NCBI GenBank assembly: GCA_965247375.1
Contig: CBDFHU010000078.1
Span: 1-64,000, forward strand
Direction of reading: 5' to 3'
From: Arsenicibacter sp965247375
GTDB lineage: Bacteria > Bacteroidota > Bacteroidia > Cytophagales > Spirosomataceae
Length of the DNA: 64,000 nt
Under the pieces are notes generated by a model. The model worked only from the letters and a program-made list of their open reading frames with translations. It was not told the origin of the DNA and did not search any database. Shown here in pieces: positions 9,544-20,454 of this stretch. The translations under genes were made by a program, and so were the position numbers. The stretch's first letter is position 1. Each line of letters starts with the position of its first letter.

Positions 9544-10695
9544 ATGAAAAAATACGACTTCATCATTGCCGGTGGCGGGATGGCGGGTCTGAGTCTGGCC
9601 TATCACCTGAGTCAATCCCCGCTTCGCGACCGGTCAATTCTGATACTGGATAAGGAAGAAAAAAAGCAGAACGACCGTACCTGGTGCTTTTGGGAGCAAG
9701 GTGAGGGGCCGTTCGAATCCATACTGTTCCGGAAATGGCAGACAGTCGAATTTCACGGAACCAGTTTTGCCGGCCCGCTTGATCTGGGCAACTATCAGTA
9801 CAAAATGCTGCGCGGGGTTGACTTCTACGACCATGTCCGCAGCCACCTCGCCCGATTTCCGAATATTGAGATCCGGCAAGCGACCATTAACCGCGTGAAA
9901 GAAACCCCGCAGGGTGGTTTTGTGATTGCCGATGATGAGCCGTATATGGCGAACTATGTATTCGACAGTACGTTTCCGCTGAATCTGAAGGACCCCGACC
10001 GGCATAATCTGCTGCAGCACTTCAAAGGCTGGGTCATTACGACCAACAAGCCCTGTTTTGATGTGAATCAGCCCCGCATGATGGATTTCCGCGCCGATCA
10101 GCAGGGAGATTGCCGGTTTGTGTATGTGTTGCCCTTCAACGAAACAACGGCCCTGGTCGAATACACGATCTTCAACGAACGCCTGCTGCCTGAGGCAGAT
10201 TATGAACAGGCGCTTAAGCAATACATCAATAATTTTCTGGATACGGGCGGTTATCAGATCAGTGAGACCGAGTATGGTGTGATTCCGATGTCGGATGTAC
10301 CGACGAAGGAGCGCCCGTCGAAGCATATTGTCCGGATCGGAACCGCAGGGGGGCATACCAAGCCCTCAACCGGCTACACCTTTCAGCGTACGCAGCGCGC
10401 CATGCTGGCCATGGTCCGGAGTCTGGTCAACCGGGGCAAACCCCGCCGACGGCCTTCATGGGTGCGCAAACGGTTTAAGCTGTATGACAGCATCATGCTG
10501 AACGTGCTTGAACAGGGCCGCTATCCGGCCGATGATATGTTCACGCTCCTGTACCAGGATAATCCGACGCCCCTGATTTTTAAATTTCTGGACGAGGATA
10601 CATCGTTGGGTGAAGAGCTCCGGATTATCAATTCAATGCCGAAAAAGCCGTTCACCCTTGCGCTGTTTAATGTGTTATGGCGCCGCGCGTTCTGA
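9544..10695 (+). CDS. crtY: Lycopene beta-cyclase family protein
   Basis: 383-residue flavoprotein of the CrtY/CrtL lycopene cyclase family. The N-terminal dinucleotide-binding loop reads YDFIIAGGGMAGLSLAYHL, followed by NDRTWCFWE, a hallmark of these cyclases, and LVEYTIF and GTAGGHTKPSTGYTF further on. It converts the ends of lycopene to beta-rings (beta- or gamma-carotene), feeding yellow-orange carotenoids. The other carotenoid genes are not adjacent; a probable carotenoid membrane protein and a B12-type MerR regulator sit at the far end of the window. It follows lipA on the same strand. Confidence 0.92.
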   Translation: MKKYDFIIAGGGMAGLSLAYHLSQSPLRDRSILILDKEEKKQNDRTWCFWEQGEGPFESILFRKWQTVEFHGTSFAGPLDLGNYQYKMLRGVDFYDHVRSHLARFPNIEIRQATINRVKETPQGGFVIADDEPYMANYVFDSTFPLNLKDPDRHNLLQHFKGWVITTNKPCFDVNQPRMMDFRADQQGDCRFVYVLPFNETTALVEYTIFNERLLPEADYEQALKQYINNFLDTGGYQISETEYGVIPMSDVPTKERPSKHIVRIGTAGGHTKPSTGYTFQRTQRAMLAMVRSLVNRGKPRRRPSWVRKRFKLYDSIMLNVLEQGRYPADDMFTLLYQDNPTPLIFKFLDEDTSLGEELRIINSMPKKPFTLALFNVLWRRAF

Positions 10696-11144
10696 GCGCC
10701 GGCGCCTGTCGGCGGTTAGCGGGCCTGCTGTGTTTTCGGCTGCGTTAACTTAATCAGTTGGCTGTCGATCCAGCGGGCAGCCTTTGTAATGGCGTATGGA
10801 ACAGGTATCATATCGGTAACATGAATTTAAGCGTTAACTGATGTGCAAATAACGACAGGAGACCTGCCAATATTCTGCCAATCAATACCCCAATTCTGCC
10901 AAATGCTTTTTTTTATTCATTTTTTTTGCCTTCACTGTGAAAGAGTTAGTAAAATAAGGTAAATGGTAACTCAACAGGCGGGCTTTATTCGGATGTTCGT
11001 ATAACTGTATATTGTTTGCACTAATAGTTAGAATGGTAACTAAGGCTGAATGAATGATAATGGGATGAAGATTTAAGTAGTTTTTTTAGGTAACAGTAGT
11101 TTAATTAGAAGCCGATTTGTACTTAACAACCATTGACTTGCCGG
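10696..11144. other. Long intergenic leader of the HTCS gene
   Basis: 449 bases without a gene. It holds three CTGCCAA boxes at 10864-10903, A/T-rich tracts around 10905-10930, and a ten-base direct repeat AATGGTAACT at 10962-10971 and 11032-11041. No small ORF is convincing. The length suggests a long 5' leader or a complex promoter for the regulator gene. Confidence 0.6.
10864..10903 (+). promoter_or_regulatory. Candidate AraC-type operator: CTGCCAA boxes
   Basis: CTGCC boxes begin at 10864, 10875 and 10896, spaced 11 and 21 bases, i.e. one and two helical turns. The 21-base unit starting at 10875 (CTGCCAATCAATACC at its left) is repeated with two changes at 20631-20651, before secreted protein A. 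AraC-family activators bind direct repeats in this phasing, and the next gene encodes an AraC-type hybrid regulator, so this is probably its own binding site. Unproven. Confidence 0.55.
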
Positions 11145-14100
11145 ATGCGCGCCATTCTTTTACTGTTGGGAATATTGTATGCATGGCCGGATTTTGCCCA
11201 ATCGTCAACTATACAGAGCCCTTACCGTGTTACGGTCCGGCATATCGGGGTTGATCAGGGGTTACCCAACCGCACGGTTTTAAATGTTGGTCAGGATAGT
11301 GAGGGGTTTATATGGATCGGTACTATCGATGAGGTATACCGGTTCGACGGCCAGCAGGTTGTGCCGTTGTCTGTTTTGGATTCTTCAGCCAGGCATGTCA
11401 GAACGATCAATATACTTATATCAGATGAATTCGGCAATCTGTGGCTGAATGGTGGTGGTACGGGTGATGAACGTAATCAGTATGTCATATTGAAAGGGCA
11501 AAAGAAACCTGAAGTTATCCAGGATGCTTTTAAAGACGCTCCTTTCACTAAAAACAGAATTAATATTTTTGTTACTTCGCCCCATAACTATGTCCGGTAT
11601 CTTCGTACAAAGGATGGTACGATTTGGCGTCAGATAAAACCCGGAAAGTTCAGGGCGATATTCCGCCATCCTTATCTGCGGAATAATTTCAAAGATGGTT
11701 TTTGCGAAACCGCGCAGAAAACGCTGCTGATTGCTGTACCATCGGGACCGGGGCAGTCCTCCGGTACGTTGACCGAAGTCGATACGAATGGCCGTGTACT
11801 TCGTCAGCGGTTTATGCCAACACTCATTAATCCGATTTATCAGGCCCCTGACGGAACCATTTACTGCAACACATTTATTGATTATGCCAAGGCTGCCATG
11901 ATGCCGGTGGGTGAGGCTGATGCTGTTTTGTACCGCCTCAAGCCATCGGGTGCGCTCGAAAAGGTGATTATCCCGTTCATCCGGGATAATAAGGACCCGG
12001 TACTCAATACGATGGCCGGGGTAAATTCAAGCTATGATCCCGTGCATGGTCTTTTCTGGCTTTGTGGCCCGAATAAGCTCATGGCGTGGCACCCTCAATA
12101 CGGTGTAGTGTTCGATATCCGGACTACCAATTTTCCGTCGGCTACTATCGGCGAATACCGGAATGTATTTATTGACCGTACCGGCGCCGTCTGGATATCA
12201 ACGTTGAATGGGGTAGTGCTGCTGACCCTGGAGGAAAACCATTTCCGACGCTTCCTGTATCTGGACGAACATAACAAAAACGGGGAGAAACTGGCGATCC
12301 GGGGCATCCTCCAGAATGGCCGCGACTTATGGGTGAATGCCAACAGGCCTTATCTGGTTAATCTGCAAACCGGTTCCGGCCGGTTTGCACTGAATGAGAC
12401 CGGAACGAAAATGGCATACACCCTCAACCTGTATCCGGTGATCCGCGATCCGAAAGGAAACATATGGGCTTCGTCCGGTGATATTATCAAAGTCAACCCG
12501 ACTTCGTATGCGTTCGAAACCGGCCGCCTACAGCTTGATAACAGTAGCATGAGCCTGTGGCATGACGGGCGTAAACGGATATGGGTGGGTCATCTCCGCG
12601 GTCTGTCCGTGTTTGATACTGAGACCGGAAAAGATCAGCTCTTTACAGGATATAACCAGTTCAACACACTCGCCGAAAGTCAGGTTAACGGCTTCTTCCC
12701 GGACAAGCGGCTCAGAAAAGTGTGGCTGGCAACCAATACCGGACTCTACCTCTTGGACACGCTCAGAGGAATTGTTGATCACTATAGCGTGGCTGGTAAA
12801 GACGTACATCATCTTCCGTTTGATAACATTACGTTTGTGTATCCGGACCCGGACCAGGCAGACCGATACTGGCTGGCCACGCGGGGCGGCGGCCTTTTTT
12901 TATGGCACAGACCATCGGGTGTCTGTCAGGCCTTTACCCAAAAAGAAGGTTTGTCAGATAATACCTTGTATGCGATTTACGAAGATCGCTATAACCGGCT
13001 CTGGCTCCCCAGTAACCGCGGACTGATGAGTTTCCACCGAAAAACACATCAGGTGCAGATTTATCATACCGCCGACGGGATTACCGAAGAAGAGTTTAAC
13101 CTGCTGGCCCACCTGCGTGGTAACGATGGACAGTTATTTTTTGGTGGTCTAAACGGCGTGACTGCCTTTTATCCGGACCGTATCCAGCCGCAAAAGCCGT
13201 TGCTTGTCCCGTTCTTAGTGACTAAATATCAGAAGCTCAACACGGAAAACGGCGCCCTGGAAGACCATTTTGCGGAATATGAACGGGAAAAGGCCGTACA
13301 TCTGTCGCCGGCCGACCGGTTATTCAGTCTGTCGTTTTCGCTGCTGGATTTCCGTCAGCTGGGTGTCAACCGGCTTTGGTACCGGATTGAGGGCTGGCAG
13401 GATAACTGGGTGATGCAGGAAGCGCTTGATTTGCGCATTAACGGGTTGCCGGCGGGGGAATACACGCTTCAGGTCCGTGCGCAGCGCGGTAATGGCGACT
13501 GGGCCTCAGGCGTTATCAGTATTCCGGTTGAGGTAGATAAGCCGTTTTATCTGCGGACCTGGTTTCTGCTGTTAACGCTGGTGCTTACCGTTACCGGCGG
13601 GCAGATGCTGTTCCGGTGGCGCAACCGGCAATTAGTAGCCGAAAAAATCCGGCTGGAACAGGAGGTTGCCCGCAGGACGGCTCAAATTGAACGCGACAAG
13701 GCTGTTATTGAGCAGGATAAAACGATTATCGAAAAGCAGGCGGCTGATCTGCGCGCCAATGACACACTGAAATCCCGCTTTTTTGCCAACGTATCGCATG
13801 AATTCCGGACGCCGCTGACCCTGCTGTTGGGGCCGATGCAATACCTGTCACGGCAGGTAGTTGACCCGGGCGCCCGGCAACTGCTGGGGACAATGGAGCG
13901 AAATACGCAGCAACTGATGACCCTGGTTAATGACCTGCTGGATCTGAGCCGGCTGGATGCCGGTAAGCTGGTACTTAACGAGAAACCGGGCGATTTATCG
14001 CTTAGTCTACAGCAAATTGTGGCCAACTTTACGCCTGCCGCAGCGCATGAAGGTGTCGGCTTGTCCGTTACCGGTGCGGAACAGCCTTGCTGGATGATGC

Positions 14101-15335
14101 TGGATGTGCAAAGGTTCGAAACCGTAATACGGAATCTGCTGAGTAACGCTATCCGATATACGCAGGTTGGCGGTTCGGTACGCATTCAGCTTACAGTCAC
14201 CGTTCACACGGCAACGGTGACTGTAACCGATACCGGAGCGGGTATTCATCCCGACGACTTGCCCCATATTTTTGACCGGTATTTTCAGACCAAACAGGTT
14301 GATAAGCCCCTGCGTGGCGGAACCGGCATCGGCCTGGCCCTTTGCCTTGAGTATTGCCGGCTCTGGGGGGGGAGTTTGTTGGTAGACAGTGAGTTGGATA
14401 AGGGTAGTGTGTTTACTGTTGTCTATCCTGTCCGGCAGGTTGACGCGCCTGAATCGGAAGAACACACGGTGTCGCCGGTAACTGGGGCGGCTGAAGGTGT
14501 GACTGAACCGGCTTTTCCGGAAGAGTCAGCGGAGGAAGAAAGCTCTGAACCGGCGGGGGTAGTAACCGTGCTGGTCGTTGAAGATCATGCCGATCTGCGG
14601 TTTTATATCAAAACGATTCTGGCGCCTTATTACAGTATCCATACGGCCAGAAACGGGAAAGAGGCCCTCGAATGGTTACAGGCCTGTCAGGAGGGTGATC
14701 TGCCGAAAGCCATTGTTTCGGACATTATGATGCCTGAACTTGATGGCCTGACGATGAGCAGGCAACTGCGGGAGCATGAACAGTGGCGGCATATTCCGAT
14801 TGTGCTCCTGACAGCCCGTGCTGATCTCGAAAGCCGGCTTCAGGCCCTCCGGATGGGCGTTGCCGATTATCTGACCAAACCGTTTCAGGAAGCTGAGCTG
14901 ATTGCCCGTGTCCGTAATCTGCTGGCCCGCGGCGAGGAGCAGGTAAACTGGAGTGCCTATGCAGCTGCTCCGGAAGTCGTCTTCGTGAGTGAAGCAGAAA
15001 GCGGCCAGCCCGACGCCGGCCTGATTAGTAAGGTACAGGAAATTATCAGAGAGAATCTGGGCAGTTCACTGCTCAATGTTAAATTCCTGGCCGAGGCTGT
15101 TCACATGAGCGAGCGCCAGTTTTACCGGCAATGTAAAGCCCTGACCGGAATGTCTCCTAATCAGTTGATTCATGAGGTGAGGCTACAGGTGGCGCACGAC
15201 CTGTTGGAAAAAACGCCCGATGCATTGGTGAAAACCATCGCTCTGGAAGTTGGCTATAGTAAGTCTTCTTATTTTATCCAGCTTTACCGCGAACGCTTCG
15301 GGGTTGCGCCCGGACAGTATCAAAGCCAGGGGTAG
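11145..15335 (+). CDS. Hybrid two-component system regulator (HTCS), AraC-type
   Basis: About 1396 residues in one chain, start ATG 11145 (signal peptide MRAILLLLGILYAWPDFAQ). In order: periplasmic two-component propeller repeats (~25-720, e.g. GLPNRTVLNVGQDSEGFIWIG, GLSDNTLYAIYEDRYNRLWL), Y_Y_Y domain (~725-795), one membrane helix (~799-824), HisKA with SHEFRTPLTLL (His ~885), HATPase (NLLSNAIRYT, DTGAGI, GGTGIGLAL), receiver domain (~1142-1258; phospho-Asp ~1193 in SDIMMPELDG, Lys in YLTKPF) and a C-terminal AraC helix-turn-helix (VGYSKSSYFIQLYRERFG). Such proteins sense glycan fragments or other ligands in the periplasm and control adjacent genes. The three secreted-protein genes facing it, and the shared repeats, make them the likely targets. 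Confidence 0.95.
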   Translation: MRAILLLLGILYAWPDFAQSSTIQSPYRVTVRHIGVDQGLPNRTVLNVGQDSEGFIWIGTIDEVYRFDGQQVVPLSVLDSSARHVRTINILISDEFGNLWLNGGGTGDERNQYVILKGQKKPEVIQDAFKDAPFTKNRINIFVTSPHNYVRYLRTKDGTIWRQIKPGKFRAIFRHPYLRNNFKDGFCETAQKTLLIAVPSGPGQSSGTLTEVDTNGRVLRQRFMPTLINPIYQAPDGTIYCNTFIDYAKAAMMPVGEADAVLYRLKPSGALEKVIIPFIRDNKDPVLNTMAGVNSSYDPVHGLFWLCGPNKLMAWHPQYGVVFDIRTTNFPSATIGEYRNVFIDRTGAVWISTLNGVVLLTLEENHFRRFLYLDEHNKNGEKLAIRGILQNGRDLWVNANRPYLVNLQTGSGRFALNETGTKMAYTLNLYPVIRDPKGNIWASSGDIIKVNPTSYAFETGRLQLDNSSMSLWHDGRKRIWVGHLRGLSVFDTETGKDQLFTGYNQFNTLAESQVNGFFPDKRLRKVWLATNTGLYLLDTLRGIVDHYSVAGKDVHHLPFDNITFVYPDPDQADRYWLATRGGGLFLWHRPSGVCQAFTQKEGLSDNTLYAIYEDRYNRLWLPSNRGLMSFHRKTHQVQIYHTADGITEEEFNLLAHLRGNDGQLFFGGLNGVTAFYPDRIQPQKPLLVPFLVTKYQKLNTENGALEDHFAEYEREKAVHLSPADRLFSLSFSLLDFRQLGVNRLWYRIEGWQDNWVMQEALDLRINGLPAGEYTLQVRAQRGNGDWASGVISIPVEVDKPFYLRTWFLLLTLVLTVTGGQMLFRWRNRQLVAEKIRLEQEVARRTAQIERDKAVIEQDKTIIEKQAADLRANDTLKSRFFANVSHEFRTPLTLLLGPMQYLSRQVVDPGARQLLGTMERNTQQLMTLVNDLLDLSRLDAGKLVLNEKPGDLSLSLQQIVANFTPAAAHEGVGLSVTGAEQPCWMMLDVQRFETVIRNLLSNAIRYTQVGGSVRIQLTVTVHTATVTVTDTGAGIHPDDLPHIFDRYFQTKQVDKPLRGGTGIGLALCLEYCRLWGGSLLVDSELDKGSVFTVVYPVRQVDAPESEEHTVSPVTGAAEGVTEPAFPEESAEEESSEPAGVVTVLVVEDHADLRFYIKTILAPYYSIHTARNGKEALEWLQACQEGDLPKAIVSDIMMPELDGLTMSRQLREHEQWRHIPIVLLTARADLESRLQALRMGVADYLTKPFQEAELIARVRNLLARGEEQVNWSAYAAAPEVVFVSEAESGQPDAGLISKVQEIIRENLGSSLLNVKFLAEAVHMSERQFYRQCKALTGMSPNQLIHEVRLQVAHDLLEKTPDALVKTIALEVGYSKSSYFIQLYRERFGVAPGQYQSQG

Positions 15336-15340
15336 TGTAA

Positions 15341-15384
15341 CGGATGCTGAGTCAGCAGTATAAACACCGCTGACTCAGCATCCG
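15341..15384. terminator. Bidirectional hairpin between HTCS and secreted protein C
   Basis: Perfect 16-base arms (CGGATGCTGAGTCAGC at 15341-15356 and its complement at 15369-15384) around a 12-base loop. It lies exactly between two converging genes and can act on both. There is no strong T-run on either side. Confidence 0.75.
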
Positions 15385-15389
15385 GCAAC

Positions 15390-17157
15390 TTACTTACAGG
15401 CGGTACCGGTTACGACATACGTCATGGTGTCGGTACTGACTTCGCCGCAGTTGTTCTGATAGCTGACGCTGAACGTATACTCGCCTGGTTGCTTCACATT
15501 GAGGCCGTTGATGGCGTACGAACCGATCCTGCGGTAGACGGTACTGAATACATAGCCGTTGGGACCAGTGATGGTATAGCCGGTTCCGAATCCGGTGCCG
15601 GTGAGCTGCACGGAGCAGTTGTCCGGGCCGAGGGCGGTGGTCTGAGTGATGGAAACGGCATCGGCGATGATGGTCTGATCGCACGAAAGCGAGACGGCGG
15701 CGGTTGCGATTGCCGTGCACTCGCCGGTAGTACCTGTTACCGACAGGGTTGTGGCCGACGTAACGTTGGTCAGGACTACGGCCGGACTCAGCACCCCGCT
15801 GCTCCAGGTATAGCTGTCTGCTCCGGATGCCGTCAGCGTTACGGAATTACCGGGGATGACCGCAAGCGCCGGCATAGCGGAAATACTCACTGGCGGAAGG
15901 GCATTAACGGTAACGCTGACTACGTTGCTGCTCACGAAGGCATCAGTTGCATCGTAGACCATTACCGAAAATGTTTGTCCCCCGGTGACGCCGGTTGAGA
16001 CAGTGAGCGAATTCTCCGACGCTATACTCATGGCTCCATCTGGCTGAATCCAGTCATACCGATACGGAGGCTCTCCGCCGCTGGCAGTGGCTGATACCAC
16101 AAAGCTGGTGTTAGCACAGACCTGACTCTGGCTGGCCACGACTGTAGCACTCAAAGGAGGGGCAGCCATGTTTACTGTTGCAGTAGCCGTAGCTGAACAC
16201 TGGCCGGTCACGCCGGTAACGGACAGGGTGGTTGCCGAGGTAACATCGGTTAAGACGAGACTTGCACTTTTGACGCCGGTACTCCAGGTGTAGCTATCGG
16301 TACCCGAGGCAGTCAGGGTTACGCTGCTGCCGGACTCGATGGTCAGGCCGGGCGTGGCTGAAATGCTGACCGGAGGACATAGAATGGTGAGGGGGCCGCT
16401 GATCTGCTCGTGCGAAAAATCACGGTTTGAAATCCCTAACTTCCGGTTAGTACCTGTAGCGGCTGATGTAAACCCTATGATCCACTGGCCCGAGGTGGTT
16501 GTTTCGCTCCAGACTACTGCGTTACCGGGGTTTTGTACACCCTGTACCAGTAAATGCTGCGAAATATCATTGGCGTCCGAAACCGTCCCGTTGTAGAGAG
16601 AGGGGTAATACATTTCACCGACAATACCTCCGGTCATAGTTGCTGTAACACTCTGGCCAACGGTATAGCTGGTTGAGTTAGGTGAATAGGTAACGTTCAG
16701 TGTCGGTTTTGGCAGTACGGTAAATCCGCTCAGATCGGTATCGGCAAATTCAGAAGCCTCCAGACTCCCTACATCAAAAACCCGGTTACTGCCGGCTGCT
16801 GTAAACCGCACCACAAACCAGACCGATGTTTGCCCGCTTTGCCACGAAACCGTGTTATTGGTGGTACCTTCGCTGTTTTTCGATGAATGTAATGTCAGAC
16901 GTTGGCGTACCTGTTGTGTTGGGATCACCGTCATACAGCGACAAGGTATATTTCCGCGAGCTGGTTCCGCCCGTCACCGTTACCGTAACGCTTTGCCCGA
17001 CAGTATAGGTGGCGGAAAGCGGGGAGACGGAAACCGACAACGCTGTTGCGGCCGCGTTTTTCGCCGGGCTGTCGTGAAAACGGGATGTGTGGCCCGCCAG
17101 ACTAGCTGTTGCTGTGAATAGTAAGACTACAAAACAAGAAAGTATACCTGACTTCAT
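15390..17157 (-). CDS. Secreted Ig-like multidomain protein C, frameshifted
   Basis: Start placed at 17157, opening MKSGILSCFVVLLFTATASLAG. Two N-terminal ~110-residue repeats follow (each with SATYTVGQSVTVTVTGG or SYTVGQSVTATMTGG). Next come two Ig-like modules of the GSSVTLTASGTDSYTWSTG type separated by a PKD-like module (FVVSATASGGEPPYRYDW). The C-terminal ~95 residues (LGPDNCSVQLTGTGFGTGY, GPNGYVFSTVYRRIGSYAI, ending VTGTACK) are nearly identical to the end of protein A. One extra base between about 16877 and 16925 breaks the frame (DGDPNTTGTPTSDIT continues as LHSSKNSEGTTNN). Likely exported adhesin or carbohydrate-binding protein; no catalytic motif seen. Last of three tandem genes. 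Confidence 0.72.
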
Positions 17158-17219
17158 GGAGGGTGAAGTGATTAAAATACGTGATGATTGAGACATGAGA
17201 TCGGAATCGTGAAGGCTGT

Positions 17220-18827
17220 TTACGGGCAACTACCGGTAACCTGAAAGGAAGTGATAAAGGGAGAGGTCCCCGGGTTGCCGTATACGACGATATAGTAGGT
17301 GCCGGCTGTCCGCAGGTCGCCGACGCCGAGGAGCCGGTTGATTACCGGATTCCGGAAGCCACGGATACCGAGGTAGTTACCGGGACCGGTTACCGCGAAC
17401 CATTGTCCCGTACCGGTAAATGTAGTCCGGCCCGGGCAATTGGCTCCGCCCAGAACCACCGAAGCCGGTGGGGTAGCGGTCAGAGAAAGAACACCCGTAC
17501 AGATATTCGATGAAGACACGCCGCCCGGCGCCACCCAGTTGGACGTACTTCCGGTCAGGTCTGAAGTTTTTCAGGGTGCCGACGTTCTGGGTATTTGCCA
17601 GATTGGTCAGGCTGGTGATCTCTGTATTGGTTCCCCCGTCATCTCCCTGATTGAAGTTATAGTACGCCCGTAAACCGGTCTGCGTAGCCGGATTGAGCTG
17701 GCAGGCATAATTCAGCGCAATTTCATAGTCTTCGAGGGCGCGGTCCCAAATCCGTACCTCATCCAGTGTACCTGCGAAAGAGCTGTTTATGGCTTTGCTG
17801 ATCCCGAGATAAATTTCATCGCCAACCGTACTGAGGGTCGTCAGACTGGCAGGCAGGGATTTGACTTCCTTCAGAACGCCGTCAATATAAAACGAGACCG
17901 CTGTGCTGGCTGACGGGTTTGTACTAACGGCAACATGGTGCCAGTTTCCATCATTTACGGCATAGCTGCCGGTAACGTTACCTCCGCCAAAAAAAACAGA
18001 CAGGTATCCCGTATTGCGCATCAGAAAACCCCAGCGGCCACCCGTACCGGTAGTTCCCCAGTCCATAATGTAGGAGTCGGTGGTTGCCGAGGTTTTAATC
18101 CAGGCTTCGACCGTGCGTGCCGAATTCCCGGAAACCCCGTTCTGGCCTGTTGCGATATAACTGCCGCCCGCAAAGTTCAGCGCCGCGCCTTTGGCCCGTA
18201 CGGTGACGGTAGCTGTTGCGGTTGCCGAACAGTCGCCGGTCGTGGCTGTTACAGAAAGGGTTGTTGTGCTGGCCGGAGCCACAACTATTTCTGTACTGGT
18301 CTCGCCGTTACTCCACAGATATGAGGTTCCCGTACCTGTCGCGGTGAGGGTGACACTTTGGCCGGAGCTGATTACAGAAGCGTTAGGGCTGACGCGGACT
18401 GACGGACTTGACAAAGCACCGCAGCCTACCGTCAGATAGGGCGATCCCGAACCGGACCAGCCGTCACAGGGAAGAAAAGATGCTGAATCCCGTTTTGTTC
18501 GTTGCCAGTACAGTATTGCCGATATTCCGGAAAAATCTGCCACTCTGTACCGGTCCACTGAATAATCTGGTTATCCATTTTCCACGAGGGGGCACCGTTA
18601 ATTGTACCGTTGACGAGGTAGGAGCCATTATAGTTGTCATAACTAAAGCCGTATACGTCCATCCGGGTGAGTGTGACTGCGCACGATGAGGTCTGTAGGC
18701 TAGCCGTGTTGTCTGCCATACGGGGAGTCACAGGCTGGTTCGGGACTATGGTTTGCCGCTGTGCGAGCGCAATCCGGCTTCCCGGTCCTGATACAAGGAT
18801 CAGTATAAAAACTGAAAGCTGCATCAT
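17220..18827 (-). CDS. Secreted LamG/Ig-like protein B, frameshifted twice
   Basis: Start at 18827 (MMQLSVFILILVSGPGSRIALAQ). Order: an N-terminal domain shared with protein A (INGAPSWKM, IIQWTGTEWQIFPEY, LPCDGWSGSG, LTVGCGAL), one Ig-like module (GQSVTLTATGTGTSYLWSNG), a LamG/concanavalin-like domain (GNSARTVEAWIKTSATTDSY, GNWHHVAVSTN, GTLDEVRIWDRAL), and a C-terminal domain that is a diverged version of that in A and C (VLGGANC, AVTGPGNYLGIRGF, ending QVTGSCP). Frame breaks: at GGG 18469-18471 (one base apparently missing) and in the T5 run 17567-17571 (one extra). LamG suggests binding of sugars or matrix proteins. Confidence 0.72.
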
Positions 18828-18962
18828 GTTGACTAGTGCGGTATTGCTGCGGGTAAGATGTTGAATGAGATAATAGATACTGTTAATTATGGTCATAAAG
18901 TCTGATCCCTTGTTTGATTCGTAAAAATGTTGTGCAGCCTCTACGGTGGCCATGTTGACGTC

Positions 18963-18995
18963 ACTGAGGTCCTTTATTGAACACAGGACCTCAGT
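18963..18995 (-). terminator. Hairpin after secreted protein A
   Basis: Perfect 11-base arms (ACTGAGGTCCT and complement) with an 11-base loop, 20 bases past the stop of protein A in its direction. No T-run follows. It could end the transcript or protect a 3' end while allowing read-through into gene B. Confidence 0.55.
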
Positions 18996-19015
18996 AATTA
19001 TCGGAAGCAAAAGAT

Positions 19016-20417
19016 TTATTTACAGGCCTCGCCTGTGGCAACATAAGTCATGGTGGCGTCGCTGGTTTCGCCGCAGGCATTTGTATAGCTCGTCTTGAGT
19101 GTATAGGTTCCTGGCTGAGTCACGTTTAAGCCGATGATGGTGTAGCTGCCCACCCGCCGATAGACCGCACTGAAGACGTAACCGCCTGGGCCGGTAAAGA
19201 CGAAACCTGTCCCAAAACCTGCACCTTTCAGGGCTACGGAACAGTTGTCTGGCCCGAGCACGGCCGTTTGGGTTACCGATGTAGCCTTGGCCGTTATTGC
19301 GGGATTACAGGTGACAGACACCGTTGCTGATGCCTCGCCAATACAACCGTTTTGGTCCATGCCTAAAACGGTATAAGTGGTTGGTTTTGAGGGAGAGCCG
19401 GTTAATACAGTCGTGTTCGATCCGGTGTTCCAGGTATACGAAGCGGCTCCGGAAGCCGTAAGCGAAAACGTATCCCCACCCGTAATGGTCGTGGCAGAAG
19501 GATTTATCGTAACGGTTGGTGATGTGTTCACCGTGATGGTTGCGTTTCCGGTCATGGTTGAACTGCAACCGTCACTTGTTCGGGCAGCCTCTACAGTGTA
19601 GATACCGGTATTGGTCTGGCTTCCAAATGAGATAGCCGAATTGGTTCCCTGAATCGCTGTACCTGAATTGGTGTTGCCCAGCTTTAATTGGTATGTGACA
19701 CCCGACTCGGAGTTTGATAAGCCAATCGCTACACCACTGCCGTCAGTACAATAACTGCCGCCACCTGTAACGGTGTACTGCGTAGGCGGGGCGCATAGAA
19801 CGGTGACGGTGGCCGAGGCCGTGCCGGTACAGCCATTTGAGGTGCCGGTAACTGAGTAAACGGTTGTCTGGGTTGGTGATACACTTACCGTTGTGTTGGA
19901 GCTGGCGGGGGAGATATCCCAAAGGTATGTGTCAGCTCCGGAAGCTGTCAGCGTTGCCGACTGACCACTTATAATGGTTTGTGAAGAAGGAGATATACCG
20001 ACAACCGGCGCATCAGGATTTACCAAAGACCCACACCCCCCGCTGAGCGTAAGTGCACCAAATCCACCCCAACCCGATACAAGGCAGGTTGGTTATTGAC
20101 CCTGAATTGTTGGTCGCAAATGTTCCGTACTTGTTGTAAACAATTTCCCACTGGGATCCCGTCCAGCGGATGGTAAACAGTTCTCCCTCTCCGGGCGTTC
20201 CGGGGCTGGTCCATTGGGGGGCACCATTATACGTACCCGCAGGCGTGTAAGTACCCGTTGCATTTGCGGGTACTTCAGTACTGGACAACACGATGTTCTG
20301 AGGTACAAACGCACACGGAGATTGAGCGTTCACCGCAGCGAACGCGATGAGGGTAAGAAAAAATGCAGTTGCTACTTTCTTCAGTAGTAGCCCGGTTGTT
20401 AAATAATTAGTTGTCAT
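19016..20417 (-). CDS. Secreted Ig-like multidomain protein A, frameshifted
   Basis: Start at 20417; signal peptide ends AAVNAQ. The N-terminal domain is shared with protein B (YNGAPQW, FTIRWTGSQWEIVYNKYG, LPC-x-GWGGFG, LTLSGGCGSL). Two Ig-like modules (GQSATLTASGADTYLWD, GDTFSLTASGAASYTWNTG) flank a segment with GVAIGLSNSESGVTYQLKL and GIYTVEAARTSDGCS, like the repetitive gliding/adhesin proteins of Cytophagales. The C-terminal domain (LGPDNCSVALKGAGFGTGF, GLNVTQPGTYTLKTSY, ending VATGEACK) matches protein C. The frame breaks at CCC 20073-20075, one base too long; corrected it reads LPCIGWGGFG. First of three tandem genes, with candidate regulatory repeats ~200 bases upstream. Confidence 0.75.
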
Positions 20418-20454
20418 TTTGCAAAAGGTTAAACTTAGTTTGACAGTATATTGA

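Noticed and set aside
9700..9730. tRNA-like TTCGAATCC string
   Set aside because: It lies inside crtY in frame and no cloverleaf can be formed around it.
15390..20417. Type IX secretion C-terminal sorting domain on the three Ig-like proteins
   Set aside because: The C-termini lack the usual sorting-domain pattern and end in a different, mutually shared domain.
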